From Luzula sylvatica (Eukaryota > Streptophyta > Magnoliopsida > Poales > Juncaceae): 64,000 nt of DNA. The position numbers were made by a program, and so were the translations under genes. The stretch's first letter is position 1. Every line of letters begins with the position of its first letter. Location of the stretch: positions 43,857,552 through 43,921,551 of the forward strand of contig OX326956.1 in NCBI GenBank assembly GCA_946800325.1, read 5' to 3'. The notes under the pieces were generated by a model that ran no database searches, was not told the DNA's origin, and worked only from the letters and a program-made list of their open reading frames with translations. Below, in pieces: positions 1-11,180 of the stretch.

Positions 1-1472
1 CCTTTAGTGCTGGATACACGTAATCCCCCTCTTGATAATAGTTTATCCTGTCAACAAATTCAAATATTCAAAAAATTTAAAACAAATGAAAAAAAAGAAG
101 AATGTATGCACCGGTGTTATAAAGAACGGTGTATAACGATAAAAAAAAAAACAGTAAAAGCGGTTACGGACCGGTTCGTTTTTGCAACACGATCTCAAAT
201 TATTTGTTAATTGTATTAGAATATTTTGAATTATGTTTTAAATTGATTTAATTTGTTTAAAGTTAATGTAAGTTGTTAATTGTAAGTTTGTGTTTTGATG
301 GTATGTTTATATCTTTTGACGTTGATTTAATATATGTTTCTATCATATGTTATTTATTTTGTTGTTTATCTTTGAGTTTTAATTATAATTTGTTATAAGT
401 TAACACCGGTTTTATTTTACGGATGAAGCACTGAAATGGTGACTCGTCGTTCCGTATCGTTTTACGTTTTTTACGACACTGGCATTACGTACCCTTTGGA
501 CGTTTTCTCAGGAGTCCACCAATGTCCGGTGTTGAAAATTATTATATCGGCTTTATGGTACGTTGTGGTCGTCTCATCCAACATATCGAGTCTAAGCTTT
601 GTATCCTTCATGTTGCTACTGTATTGATAAGTCTTTTTCACGAGAAATGCGGATTTCACATAATCCACATGACACTCGTGATCCTGCATTATTCAAATTT
701 CATAATAAAAGCAATGTTTTTACTAAGTAAAAATGTATGATAAATACCTCGAATACGAAAGAGCAATAACTGTTTGTTTTACAACGTTTTTTTCCCGATA
801 TCTCAAAAACATTACTCTTGTCGCTAACGCCACGACGCAAAGTACAAACCAATGACTCCCACATATTTCGGCCTAACGAGTCGCCCACAAAAAGTAATCT
901 TTTGCCTCTTAACCTCCCTAGAAAATCTGTTGTGTTTAACCTATTCAATTCAGATAAATTTAAAAAAAAAATAAGGTTATGAAAATCAAATTAAATAAGA
1001 ATATTATAAATATTGGTGTAAATTTAATGACTAACCTTGGAATGTTGCATTGATTTGGTTGCCACCTCCAATTCAAGAAATCATGGTCATGCCTCCCATT
1101 CTTGTGACAATTGAAATCATCACCTACATAAGGGCAAGATCCAGGTGGATAGAGAGGAGGATAATTCTCATCTCTCGCCCAATTTCCATCAAATATATCG
1201 CATTCTTTTTGGAATAAACCAGCCTTACTCGTTTCGTTCTTAAAGGAAGCTGCCTTTGCAACTGAGATATTTTTTATGGTAGAACTCGTACTAGTTAAGC
1301 TGCTAGTATTTGGTGTTAATTTGGAGAAAGAAAACGACGGGGTGGTGATGGTTTGATTATCAACTGGAACAAGAAGGTAAATGAGTAAGAGAGATGCTAA
1401 AATAACACCTACGGTGAAGCCAAATGCGAGAGTTCGCTCCCAGAAAACAAGCATCTTCTTGCTCCACTCCAT
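1..1472 (-). CDS. Trichome-birefringence-like (TBL) protein, 5' part; gene runs off the left edge
   Basis: Exons on the minus strand: 1036-1472, 748-940, 493-683 and 47 down to 1 (partial), joined in frame by GT-AG introns. The start MEWSKK at 1472 matches the neighbouring copy. Order: short cytosolic tail, one membrane anchor, a short Ser/Thr-rich linker, then the PMR5N domain beginning CDIFDGNW and ending WRWQPNQC, followed by the esterase motif GDS within [13 protein letters not shown]. The C-terminal half lies outside the window. Known for the family: Golgi type II membrane proteins that O-acetylate cell-wall polysaccharides. Exon 1 encodes about 146 residues, against about 328 in the tandem copy at 5293-7478; the difference is mostly missing linker. 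Intron 3 is longer (about 445 bp against 68 bp). No stop or frameshift is visible, so it may be functional; substrate unknown. Confidence 0.85.
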
Positions 1473-1850
1473 TTTGAAGCAAAACAAGCATTCTTCACTT
1501 CAGTTTGCTAGCTAGAGCAACAACGAAAATTAAATCTCAAATCTCAAGCTTGGAAGAGGAAGAGACGAGGGAGAAGAAGATGAGAGAGAGGTATGCAGTA
1601 TCAGGAGTTTGTTGTTTTCAGAATCTTTAGATTTGAAATCTCATCCACCCTTATTAATGAATTCTCAAAGTATGAGAATCGGTCAACCCTATAAAATACC
1701 AGCATCTTAACGAGGCAAGATCGCCCGTAAAGACGGAAAAAACATTTTTTTAAGTATTTTTTAAATTTTGTTAGGCAGATGCCTTGCGGATTTGAATCAA
1801 ATTATTTCGTGGAATTTGATGCGGTGTTCAAGTCCAAAAACATTGCTTCG
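1473..1850. other. Upstream region of TBL copy 1
   Basis: Probable promoter and 5' leader of the minus-strand TBL gene. The first 150 bases are GA-rich on the plus strand and resemble the leader of the second copy. No clear TATA box or other confident motif was found. Confidence 0.4.
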
Positions 1851-2340
1851 TTGTTGCGCGGATATTTCAAAAATCAAGTCGTATCGTATCGGATGTCGTA
1901 TCGAATACTCGTCGGATACTTCACGTGATGTACCCGAATATTTTATTTCAAAATAATAACGGATACTTGTCGGATACTTCTAATGTATAAATAAATGTAC
2001 ATGAAAACTAAAAATAAAAATAAAAATCGAAATAAATAGATAATACATATAAATTAATAAGAAAAAAAAGTACATTTTTACCCTTCAAACTTGTCCCAAA
2101 TGTACAACTTACCCTCCAAACAAAAAACTGCACGTTTTTACCTCCTGAACTTTCAAAAATTATTCAGTTTGCTCCATTCATCCATTTTGTGTTAAAACCT
2201 CTGTTAAATGGTGATGTGGCATGCTGACGTTGATTTTTTCAGTGCATTGTGGTGATGACATGACAATTAAATTCATAACCCGATCCGTTTCTTCCTAAAC
2301 CCATTAACCAAAATAATTAAATCCAATAAACCCAAACCCA

Positions 2341-2443
2341 CCCCCTCTCTCTCTCTCTCTCTCTCTCCCTCTCACGACATCCCCCTCTCTCACTCTCCTC
2401 AGTGCGAGGTCTGGAAGCTCGCAGGATTCTCTCTCTCTCTCTC

Positions 2444-2487
<44 letters not shown>

Positions 2488-2492
2488 GTGCT
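2341..2492. repeat. (CT)n microsatellite, imperfect
   Basis: Two long CT runs with short unique sequence between them, inside the DNA that splits the older TIR element. Open frames across it encode only Arg/Glu repeats on the minus strand and are not genes. Confidence 0.85.
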
Positions 2493-2639
2493 TTCTCCTC
2501 TCGGTTTTCAAGTTCGTTGTGTGCTTTCTCCTTCCCTTTGCTCGATTGATTAGTAAGCTCTCTCTTTCTCGATTTTAAAGTTTTTTTGACTGATTTGGTA
2601 CTGATTTTGTAAAATAACCCTAATTTTTTGCTCTTTCTC

Positions 2640-2890
2640 GCTGTTGGTACCTATGTATTAACCCTAATTTCAGTAATAACCCTAATTTCAGTAATATTAA
2701 CCCTAATATCAGTAATATTATCCCTAATTCTCGCTGTTTGTACTCATTTTAAATCTGGTACCAGCTTTGCAATATTAACCCTAATTTTAGTAAAATAAAG
2801 TTAATTGAGCTCTGGTACCTGATCCTAATTCAGCTCTGGTACCAGCTTTGCCTAATTTCAGTAAAATAACCCTAATTTAGCCTATTTGCT
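2640..2890. repeat. Degenerate repeat containing telomere-like AACCCTAATT
   Basis: Several copies of a roughly 20-25 bp unit built on AACCCTAATTTCAGTAA, separated by GGTACC-containing spacers. It is not a telomeric array, because the CCCTAAA unit is not perfect or contiguous. Confidence 0.5.
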
Positions 2891-3814
2891 AAATTATTAA
2901 AGTTAATTAACTAGAGTGTGAAAATATGGTACCATCTTTGCAATAAAAAAAGATCCCGACGATAGTGTAATTACATCATTTTTCATAATAATGATTCTAT
3001 TAGGCAAACTGTATCGATTCGAGGTACCGGTAGAGCAGGTTACGTTAGAGCCGTTTGAACAAGGATGGGCACGTGAGCAACGGCGAAATGGTCCAAGCTA
3101 TTAAAAACGGAGCTTCAGAAAATATTTAATTTGTTTAGATTTTTGCGGGTATGGATGTAAATTGAAGTTATTGTGATAATTTTGCAATTTTGTGGTGATT
3201 TTGGTACTTGATTGTATTTCGAAATTTTTTGTTATGTTTGAGTGTTTGTTGGATTAATAATTTTGAATTAATGAAATAGATGAATTAATTAGTCTAATTA
3301 TTATGAATACATATGATTTTGTCCAATTATTTGAATTGTGAAATATTTTTCAACATGTTAGTTAGTATATATATTATCAATGAAAATATTGTATATATTA
3401 TTGTATTATAATCAATAATATATGGAATCAAATAACTAATAACTAATGTAAATAAATTCACAATCCAAGAGGTTTAGTTTTCAAAAAGAATAATTTAGTT
3501 ATTCATCTTACACCAAACTGATGGTTTATCTTATTACACCAATCTAAATAAATAGAGAACATTGATAATAATTTAGTTTTCAAAAAGAAAAAAAATTAAC
3601 AAACAATCAATTTGTTGACAAACTAAAATAGGAGCAACAAAACAAGAACAACAACTGATCATGTATCCAGAACTCTATTGGTACGGTACCAGAACTGATC
3701 TTCGACATTTACAAAAGGCGATACTTGAACAAACCTACCAAACCCTGACAATAATAGAACACAAATATGGTCAAATAAGAGATTTAATTTGGAATTGAAC
3801 ATATTTTACTAAAA

Positions 3815-4080
3815 GAAAAATTATACTTGTCCCCTCTAAAATCCCCTAGAAAGCTTGATGCGTTGGCAAAGAAGCATTTAATACGTTTAATAATAGCAAA
3901 TTTTACGTCTTAGATTTATCAGGTGGTAAACCTAACTTATTAATTTTATTATATTTTTAATTAAATTTCACACGTTTCACATGTGGTAAATGATGAATCG
4001 ATCCATTGGATCGAATTTAATGTTCTTGCCAACACATCAATTTTGCTAGGGGATTTTAAGGGGGATGTCTATCATCACTC
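3815..4080. mobile_element. MULE-type MITE, family A copy 1
   Basis: 266-bp element with a 9-bp target duplication TTACTAAAA at 3806-3814 and 4081-4089. Subterminal inverted repeats contain CCCCTCTAAAATCCCCTAG on one side and the complement of CCCCCTTAAAATCCCCTAG on the other. The same ends occur at 60661-61344, also with a 9-bp TSD, which defines a family. The 9-bp TSD points to Mutator-type transposition in trans. No coding capacity. Confidence 0.85.
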
Positions 4081-4470
4081 TTACTAAAATTAACCTTAAT
4101 TAAACCTAAATTCGATGTTCCATGCAATTAATCCTAATTACTTCTCAAATAAATTCATTACATCTCGAAACCATTACTTCTCAATTAATCCTAATTACCC
4201 CAGACCCCCCAGGCCCTAAACCCTAATTCCAAACACCATCAGCCCCAAAACATTAATTTTGGCCCTAAATTAACCCTAAATTAACCCCAAAATATAATAA
4301 ACATTTACTTCATAAGAAGTTATCTATGTAAAAATAATTTTTTAATATATTTTACGTCAAATATATAATATATAAAAATATTAAATATATAAATTATAAT
4401 TAATAAATAAAAAAATATTATATATAATTGTGGTATCGTATCTTATATTTTTTTGGAAATTGCCATATCG

Positions 4471-5292
4471 TATCTTATATTATAATCACATTTTCAGAAA
4501 TATTTCAAAACTACCTCAAAACTTATTTTTAAAATTCGGTACCACCTGATTTTAAAAACGCAATGGGTTAACTAAGTTGAGTAACGGATTTTTAGCAGTG
4601 TAATATTGTTCTACAACTTGAAGTATTTTTAGCAGTCAGCATAGAAAATATCGGATTGCTAGATAAAACATTAATATTGTATGAATGTTCTTTTTTTATT
4701 TGAATAATGGATTCAGGTTCGCATTTTGCCTTTAAGTTGCTTTCAAATATATTCATCCCATCCCATGCAAAATTTACAATGAAAAGCATACATACTAACA
4801 GTAACATTCGATTTATGATCGCAGAAAATTTCGGTTTCAATTAATACTGAGCAAATTCTAAATTTCTATCTACTCCATACTTGGAAAATAGTAGTTTATA
4901 AATGAAGAGATTTTTCTATAAAAATTTTTGATTTTTTTCTTTCTATTACTTTTTTTTTTTTAATTTCAGTTTTTCTTTTTTGCTACAAGTACACATGATA
5001 ATTTCAGATGTTTCGCAGATTTCGAAAGCATTTTTTTGAGAATAAATCTTAAATCACTGGGGAGAAAGGATACATATATAAAGAGATTTATGTTTAGCTT
5101 ACTTTTTGTTCTTCTCCCTACATTTGCGTCAAAATGTTCCTATTTCGTCGCGAAAAATAATTACACGAAAACAAGTACACTATCTTTTCTCCACCAAGTT
5201 CAATAAAAGAATCTACATAATAGAGTACCATAGGCTAACAAAAATTACAACATGACAACAAATATCAACATACAACAACAATAATCTCCCAA
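4471..5292. other. Intergenic region, includes likely 3' UTR of the TBL gene
   Basis: AT-rich. The last 200-250 bases before 5293 are probably the 3' UTR of the minus-strand TBL gene. No gene seen; the short minus-strand frame at 4592-4840 has no recognisable domain. Confidence 0.4.
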
Positions 5293-7478
5293 CTAATTTC
5301 GCCACGATCCCTTGCCAGTCTTAAGTAGCGACGCGTAGAGCAACTCGTTCCACAAATCCGGCACACCAGGCAAACACCAATGGCTACAATCTTGAGACTT
5401 CTCGGCCGCGATTTGTTCCTCTATGGAATTGTATTTCTTTCTATAAATGGAAGGGTGTGCGTCTTTTCTATAGTCTGTGAGTCGGCTTATATTGAGATAT
5501 ATAACTGGGGTTTTCATTTCTCTCAAAACATTCTGTAAGGCTCTCATTTTCGAAGGGTAATGAGATAGATATGTTTCGTTGAATATCGGTTCTGTTTCTT
5601 TGTGGCACTGCCCTCCCGAGTTCCATTGTCCTCCCCTACAACCAAATTCAGTAAATCAAATCGAGCAATGAAAAATATTTAAAAAAAGAAGTGAAAAAAG
5701 AGGATATATAATATATATACTTGAAATGGGTGAGAGAATAGCCTCTAAATACAACTTGAGTTTTCGAGGGGTTAATGTTGTTATCCACCCATTTCGCCCA
5801 AGTCGTAAGTGCCTTTTGATACGCATTTAAGACCTTTAAAGATGGATACACGTAATTCCCCTCTTGATAATAGTTAATCCTGTCATCGCCAAAATTCAAA
5901 TATTTAATTACTACAACAAATGAAGAAAAATGCATGTACGTACATACCCTTTGGAGGTTTTCTCATGAGTCCACCAATGCCCCGTGTTGAATATTATTAT
6001 ATCGGCTTTGTGGTATGCTATGGTCGTCTCATCCAACATATCGAGTCTAAGTTTTTCCTCCTCGATGTTGTTATTATTTTGATAAAACTCCTTAACCAGA
6101 AATGTGGATCTCACAAAATCTACATAACACTTGTAATCCTGCATTATTAAAAGTTTCATAAGAAAAACAAAGCTTTTACTATTAAACTAAGTAAACATTT
6201 ATGCTAGATACCTTGAATCTGAAAGAGTAATAACCGCTTGTTTTAAAACGTTTTTTTCCTGACGTCTCAAAAACTTTACTCTTGTCGCTAACACCATGAC
6301 GCAAAGCACAAACCAGTGACTCCCACATATTTCTGTTTAACGAGTCACCCACAAAAAGTAATCTTTTGCCTCTCAGCCTCTCTAGAAAATCTGTTGCGTT
6401 TAACCTAATTGATCCAGAGAAATAAAGAAAAAAAGATTATGAAAATCAAATTAAATAATAAAATTATAAATATTGGCGTAAATTGAATAACTAACCTTGG
6501 GATATTGCATTGATTTGGTTGCCACCTCCAATTCAAGAAATCATGATCATGCCTCCCGTTTTTGTAACAATTGAAATCATCGTCTATATAAGGGCAAGAG
6601 CCAGGTGGATAGAGAGGATAACTCTCATCTCTCACCCATTTTCCATCAAATATATCACATTTTTCCTGGGATAAACTAGCTTTATTGGTGCCAATGAAAC
6701 TATGGCTAAAGTTCTTCCCTTTATCCACATTTGTTTCGTTTTTTAAGGAAGATTTCGCGACCGAGATATTTTCTATGGTCGAACTCGCGTTTCTATCGGT
6801 CACAACATTAAGTGGAAACAAACTAGTATTTGATGAAGGAGAGAGAGTACTAATTACACTACTAGTATTTGTTGTTGAATTTCTCTGTGAGATCTCTATA
6901 GTGCCGGTACTGATTACATCAGCATTGCCCGAATGGTTTGAACTTTTCTCAACCTGAGTCGTGTCCGTTCCCTTTATGATATTACCCGGATCTGACTCTG
7001 TGGCGTTACAAGAAGGAATGTTGGAAGTGCTAGTATTATTGCAACCCAAATTGCCTCCAATTTGTTCCTCTAATGGAAAATTTTCTTGGGTCAGAGTTGT
7101 ATTTGGAACAGCATTTGCCGAATTATTGAAATTCAATATTTGTGTCTGATTATTACCAAATTTCGGTTCAATTACACTGTAATTCGAACTAGTTGGCCAA
7201 GAATCGGTTTCGTTTCGACCATCAATTCTTTCAAGAACTGTGTTGTTTGAGGTATTTGCAGATAGAGTAGTAGTCGAATTGGGGAAAGAAGAGTGAGGGT
7301 TCAAGAAAGAAAAGAGAGAGGAGAAGGAGGAGGGAGAAGACGACGTGGTGGTGATGGGTTGATTATCAACAGAAACAAGAAAGCAAACGAGTAAGAGAGA
7401 TACTAAAATCACACCTACAGTGAATCCAGACGCGAGACTTCTCTCCCAGAAAACAAGCATCTTCTTGCTCCACTCCAT
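5293..7478 (-). CDS. Trichome-birefringence-like polysaccharide O-acetyltransferase, complete
   Basis: Five exons: 6496-7478, 6212-6404, 5948-6138, 5721-5879, 5293-5635; 1869 nt, 622 residues. The start MEWSKK at 7478 is chosen because the conserved N-terminus begins there; an upstream in-frame Met exists but translates leader sequence. Residues about 12-32 form a signal anchor. A Ser/Thr/Asn-rich, probably glycosylated linker runs to about 270. The PMR5N domain starts CDIFDGKW. The GDS motif is at 347-349 and the DxxH motif (DCSH) at about 591-594, giving the complete catalytic set of GDSL-like acyl esterases. Known role of the family: O-acetylation of xylan, mannan or pectin in the Golgi. 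The long linker resembles the TBR subgroup. It is a tandem paralogue of the gene at 1-1472; polysaccharide specificity cannot be read from sequence. Confidence 0.93.
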
Positions 7479-7806
7479 TTCGAAGCGAAACAAGCATACT
7501 CCGCTCCAGTTCGCAAGAGCAACGAAGAAAACGAAATGGGTTACTTGTGAGTGTTCAACTCTCCACTCTCCAGCAAGCTTCCAATGAAGACGCGAGCGAG
7601 CGAGCGCGCGCGAGAGAGAGAGAGAGATGGAGAGTGAGGGGCCGAGGGGGTGCGTGGTGTCAAATGTCGGTGCGTTTTCCCAGAAAGAGATGGGGAGGGA
7701 ATTAAATGGTATATTGGGATATTGGGATCTTGGCCATTTTTTGAACATTTATTCGTCCCAGTATAGTAAGGATCATTACTGTATTAGTTTAGTAGTATTA
7801 TATTTA
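7479..7806. promoter_or_regulatory. 5' leader and proximal promoter of the TBL gene
   Basis: Contains a purine-rich GCGAGCGAG/GAGAGA tract at about 7590-7630, typical of plant 5' UTRs. Transcription start not assigned. Confidence 0.4.
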
Positions 7807-8097
7807 GGATAATTCTTCCATGCCCCTCAAATGCACAAAAGCATCCCCGATCCGTACGGATGTGGTGAATAGTGCATTTGAGGGTTAATACGATCCCCCA
7901 ATTTGCACTTTTCGTTGTATTAGCGATTAATTATGTTTTGAATTAACGATTAATATAAATATATTAGTCATCAATATAATTAATAATTTCAATTAACCAT
8001 CAATTCAAATGACGAAATATATTAATCGGGAGATATATATCATTTCCCCCCAATTGTTAAATCTGGGGGGAAACTCAGGGGCACGGTAAATGAGCTC
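7807..8097. mobile_element. MULE-type MITE, family B
   Basis: 291-bp element with a 9-bp target duplication TTATATTTA at 7798-7806 and 8098-8106. Imperfect terminal inverted repeats include CATGCCCCTCAAATG on the left and the complement of GTGCCCCTGAGTTT on the right. No ORF. Confidence 0.75.
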
Positions 8098-8146
8098 TTA
8101 TATTTATACCTTTGTCATTTTTTTTATACAATTCCTAACCTTAAGA

Positions 8147-8180
8147 CTAGTGTCCGTACGTGCTATGCACGTGTTGATCC
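8147..8180 (-). mobile_element. Helitron 3' terminus (minus orientation)
   Basis: Read on the minus strand, an ACGTGC...GCACGT hairpin is followed about 10 nt later by the terminal CTAG and a flanking T, the standard Helitron 3' end. The body would extend rightwards; its 5' end could not be found. Confidence 0.5.
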
Positions 8181-9812
8181 TATCTTATTATCGATTACTA
8201 ATCCCATATTTAGCATGATTTGAATTTTGTTTTCGGTTATGAGGACTCTATTATAGGCTAGTAATTGTTTTAGCCGTCTGGTTTAATGCAAAAACAAAAG
8301 TCCGTACGTGCTAGTAATTTTTTAGACAATTGTTTTCGGTTATGAGGACGCTATTATTTGAATGCAATGTGTCTTTGTAAATAGTCTAAGGGCAGTTTAA
8401 TGCAAAAAAAAAAAAAAAAAAAATTTGTTTTCTTGTTTATAGAAACACGGAAAATAATTTTATATTTCAAATAGAAAATTTCGTTTTTAAAATGAGAAAT
8501 CATATTTCATGTTAATAATTGATGTACCTCATGTTCCCAAACGTATTCCCATCAATTGTTATTTTCATTTTGGGAGGAAAAAAAAACAAAAAATCAAAAC
8601 TCTTTCAATTATCAACATTGAATTATCAACTTTGAACTATCCATATTTGTTATCGTTATAGTTCAAATTATATCACCAAGTTAAAATTTGATCACAATTC
8701 AATTTATCGTGTACTAAGTTAAATTTTGATTTATCTAATTATAAGTTTTAAACTCTTGATTGTAGAAATTAGTTAATGAATTGTTTTGATGTCCAAAATT
8801 GATATTTCAAAAATTATGTATCCAATCGATCCGGAAGCTCTTCGAGGTGGGATACAGCCAACGTTGAACACAAGCTTGATGAAAACCGAACCTCGTCGGA
8901 AGGGAAGATAGCTAAGGAAAAGAGAGGCGGGGTTTCATGGGGTCGGTGCTGGGATTAGTAGTCTACCTACTCGGGCAGTAGCGAGCGAACTCGGACGGTG
9001 AAAGATGGTGAGGAAGATAAAGGGATGATGACTATTCTGTGCAGATCCTTTATCTGTGTAGCGTGGTTATTCATCTCCATTTTGAAGGAAGAAATCGACG
9101 ATTCCAAGTTCTTTGACCCCACTCAGAAATTATTTTCGCCGGTTGTTTTTTCTATGGAGGTGCTTGCCATTTAGCATCACAGCCATTAGCCGGTTACTTT
9201 GTTCAAATCAATATTATTCCATATTCGTACTCGGCCAATCTCTGGCTTGTTCCCTTGGTGGGGATTGAGGATGAATTGAATAGGGATAAAATACCGTTTG
9301 AACTAACAAGGGAATTGGTCAGTGATAACAGTTTGAGTTCGAAGAGGTAGGACAGTTTAGTAGTATCGCCGAAGTCAAAGAGGGCAAAGCAGAACCATTA
9401 GGGCTCTACCTCTATTTGAATCACTATGTCTTGTCCAATGGTAAGTCATTAATTTTTTAAAAACAAGACGCTCGTCACATTTTTAATTTGTCCAAATAAA
9501 ATTATTTCGTCAAATTTAAGTCATTCAAACTTTAGTTGTCCATATTAATATTTAATGTTTAATTATTTTAATGTTGTCACTAAAATGTGTATTTATGTAG
9601 ATTATGTCACTCTATTAAATTTTAGTCACTCAATTTTCAATTGATGGTATAAATTTTACTCAAACTTTTAATTCTCCATATTTTGTATAAAAAATTTCGG
9701 CATAAATTTTTCCATTCGTTGTCCAAATTAAACAATCTTCAAACTTTAGACACACAATTTTTTTTTCATGTTATTAGAATTATTTTGATATGCCAAATTA
9801 ATTCACTCATCT
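8181..9812. other. Intergenic; possible decayed gene fragment at about 8830-9440
   Basis: 8181-8830 is AT-rich with a poly-A run near 8403-8423. About 8830-9440 is noticeably richer in GC and reads like old coding or transcribed sequence, but every frame is broken within about 50 codons and no domain is recognised. The remainder is AT-rich. Confidence 0.35.
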
Positions 9813-9827
9813 TAAATTAACCTAGTT

Positions 9828-9857
9828 TTTTTTTGTTCGATTCAGGCCCGTAGGCAC

Positions 9858-9900
<43 letters not shown>

Positions 9901-10018
9901 TATCTAACCCCAAGGCTGCCCTGAATAAACCCTCTTTTTTGCCTCAACCGGGACTTGAGCCCGGGTGTGGCATGTGAGGCAGCCCAATACCATTCCACTA
10001 CGCTAGTGCGTTGGGTGG
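9828..10018 (-). mobile_element. tRNA-derived SINE
   Basis: Flanked by a perfect 15-bp target duplication, TAAATTAACCTAGTT, at 9813-9827 and 10019-10033. On the minus strand the head has an A-box-like TAGCGTAGTGG and, about 40 nt on, a B-box-like GGCTCAAGTCC, i.e. an internal pol III promoter of tRNA type. The 3' end, at the left on the plus strand, is a short A tail seen as T9. A run of about 38 C (G on the element strand) at 9860-9898 interrupts the body; its length may be an assembly estimate. Confidence 0.85.
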
Positions 10019-10033
10019 TAAATTAACCTAGTT

Positions 10034-11175
10034 AATGACACAACTTTAATGGATCTGAACACTATCAATTTCACTTTTCCCAATTAACACTCTAATTAAC
10101 TCTATCAATTAACAATTAATTCATAATTAATATTTTTGGAATATTCTTAATTAACTATTAATTGACGAAAACTCTGATTACATATTATTTTTTGTTAATC
10201 ATGAAATAATCATTAATTCACCTTATTAATTAGAGTGTTAATTGAAAAAGACGACTCATCACGATTTTGTGAGGAGAATAGAGGAATAGTAGAGGTTTTC
10301 TATTTTATTTCTATCTTACGTTGCTAATTGTTATTATATTTTTCTTTTCATTATTACAAATTTTTCGATATGCCAAATTAATTCACTCAGCTTAAATTAT
10401 CCAAAGTAATGACACAACTTTAATTGATTTTCATGTTAATGACACAATTTTAATTGATCTTCACACCATTATTTTTTTGTTGTGGAATGGCAGATATCTC
10501 TTTCATGTGTTAATCATTCGACCTTTAATTGCTCAAACAATCACTGATATTTTATTGAGTAATTATACACAACATGTTTTCGCAACATGATTTTCAGCAT
10601 GATGATGATTGGCAACATGTAAGATGTGGATCAACATCTTGTGTAGAATTATTCTATTTTATTTATGTCATTTTTTGCAATAATACTTTTAGTTTGTCCC
10701 ACTTAGTAATCTTGGTTACTCTACTTGTATTGTTGTCGCTACACGTTTGGTTGTTTTAGTTAGATCATTTTTTCAAATTGCATTAAAATAAACCAGAGAT
10801 GTGTGACTAATTTGGACAGTTTAATAGTATTGAACTAAAATTTGAAAACAAAAGTCTCACTTGAACATATTACTTGAACATATTTAGACCCGATAATTAA
10901 ACAAAATCATATGTCAATAATCTAGTCATTACAATTTTTGTATGTTTTTAATATAATTGATTTTAACATTTGTTAATGTTAGTCACCCATTTTGTAATCT
11001 CTTCGTTATGTCACAAAATTTTTAATATTACTATAATTAAATTATTCTGTCAACTTTTGCTTATTTAATTTTTAATTTTTATGCACTTGAGTTTTCATTT
11101 TCCTGGTATGATCATTAATTTTTTTCAAAATGAATTATCTGTTTGTTATAAATAGTTTGTTATAAATAGAAGATA
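10034..11175. other. Intergenic AT-rich DNA
   Basis: No gene or defined element was seen. The 61-codon frame at 10574-10759 has no homology signal or splice context. Confidence 0.5.
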
Positions 11176-11180
11176 AACAA

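Larger units (their letters stand above)
1851..4470. mobile_element. Small TIR element of the GTTGCACGGATAC family, split by about 2.2 kb of later insertions
   Basis: 1851-2065 and about 4290-4465 match the left and right halves of the intact elements at 26741-27202 and 43305-43759. The left half starts with a form of the GTTGCACGGATAC terminus and has GTATCGTATCGGAT repeats. The right half shares an AT-rich tract and a GTATCTTAT motif. The material between (about 2070-4285) is foreign. It contains long CT runs at 2341-2490, a cluster of CCCTAATT repeats at 2640-2890 and a MULE-type MITE at 3815-4080. The right terminal repeat is decayed. Superfamily not assigned. Confidence 0.55.

Noticed and set aside
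2640..2890. Interstitial telomere
   Set aside because: Units are about 20-25 bp and degenerate, with no run of the perfect plant telomere heptamer.
4592..4840. 82-codon minus frame with a hydrophobic N-terminus
   Set aside because: No homologue recognised, no splice context, AT-rich surroundings.
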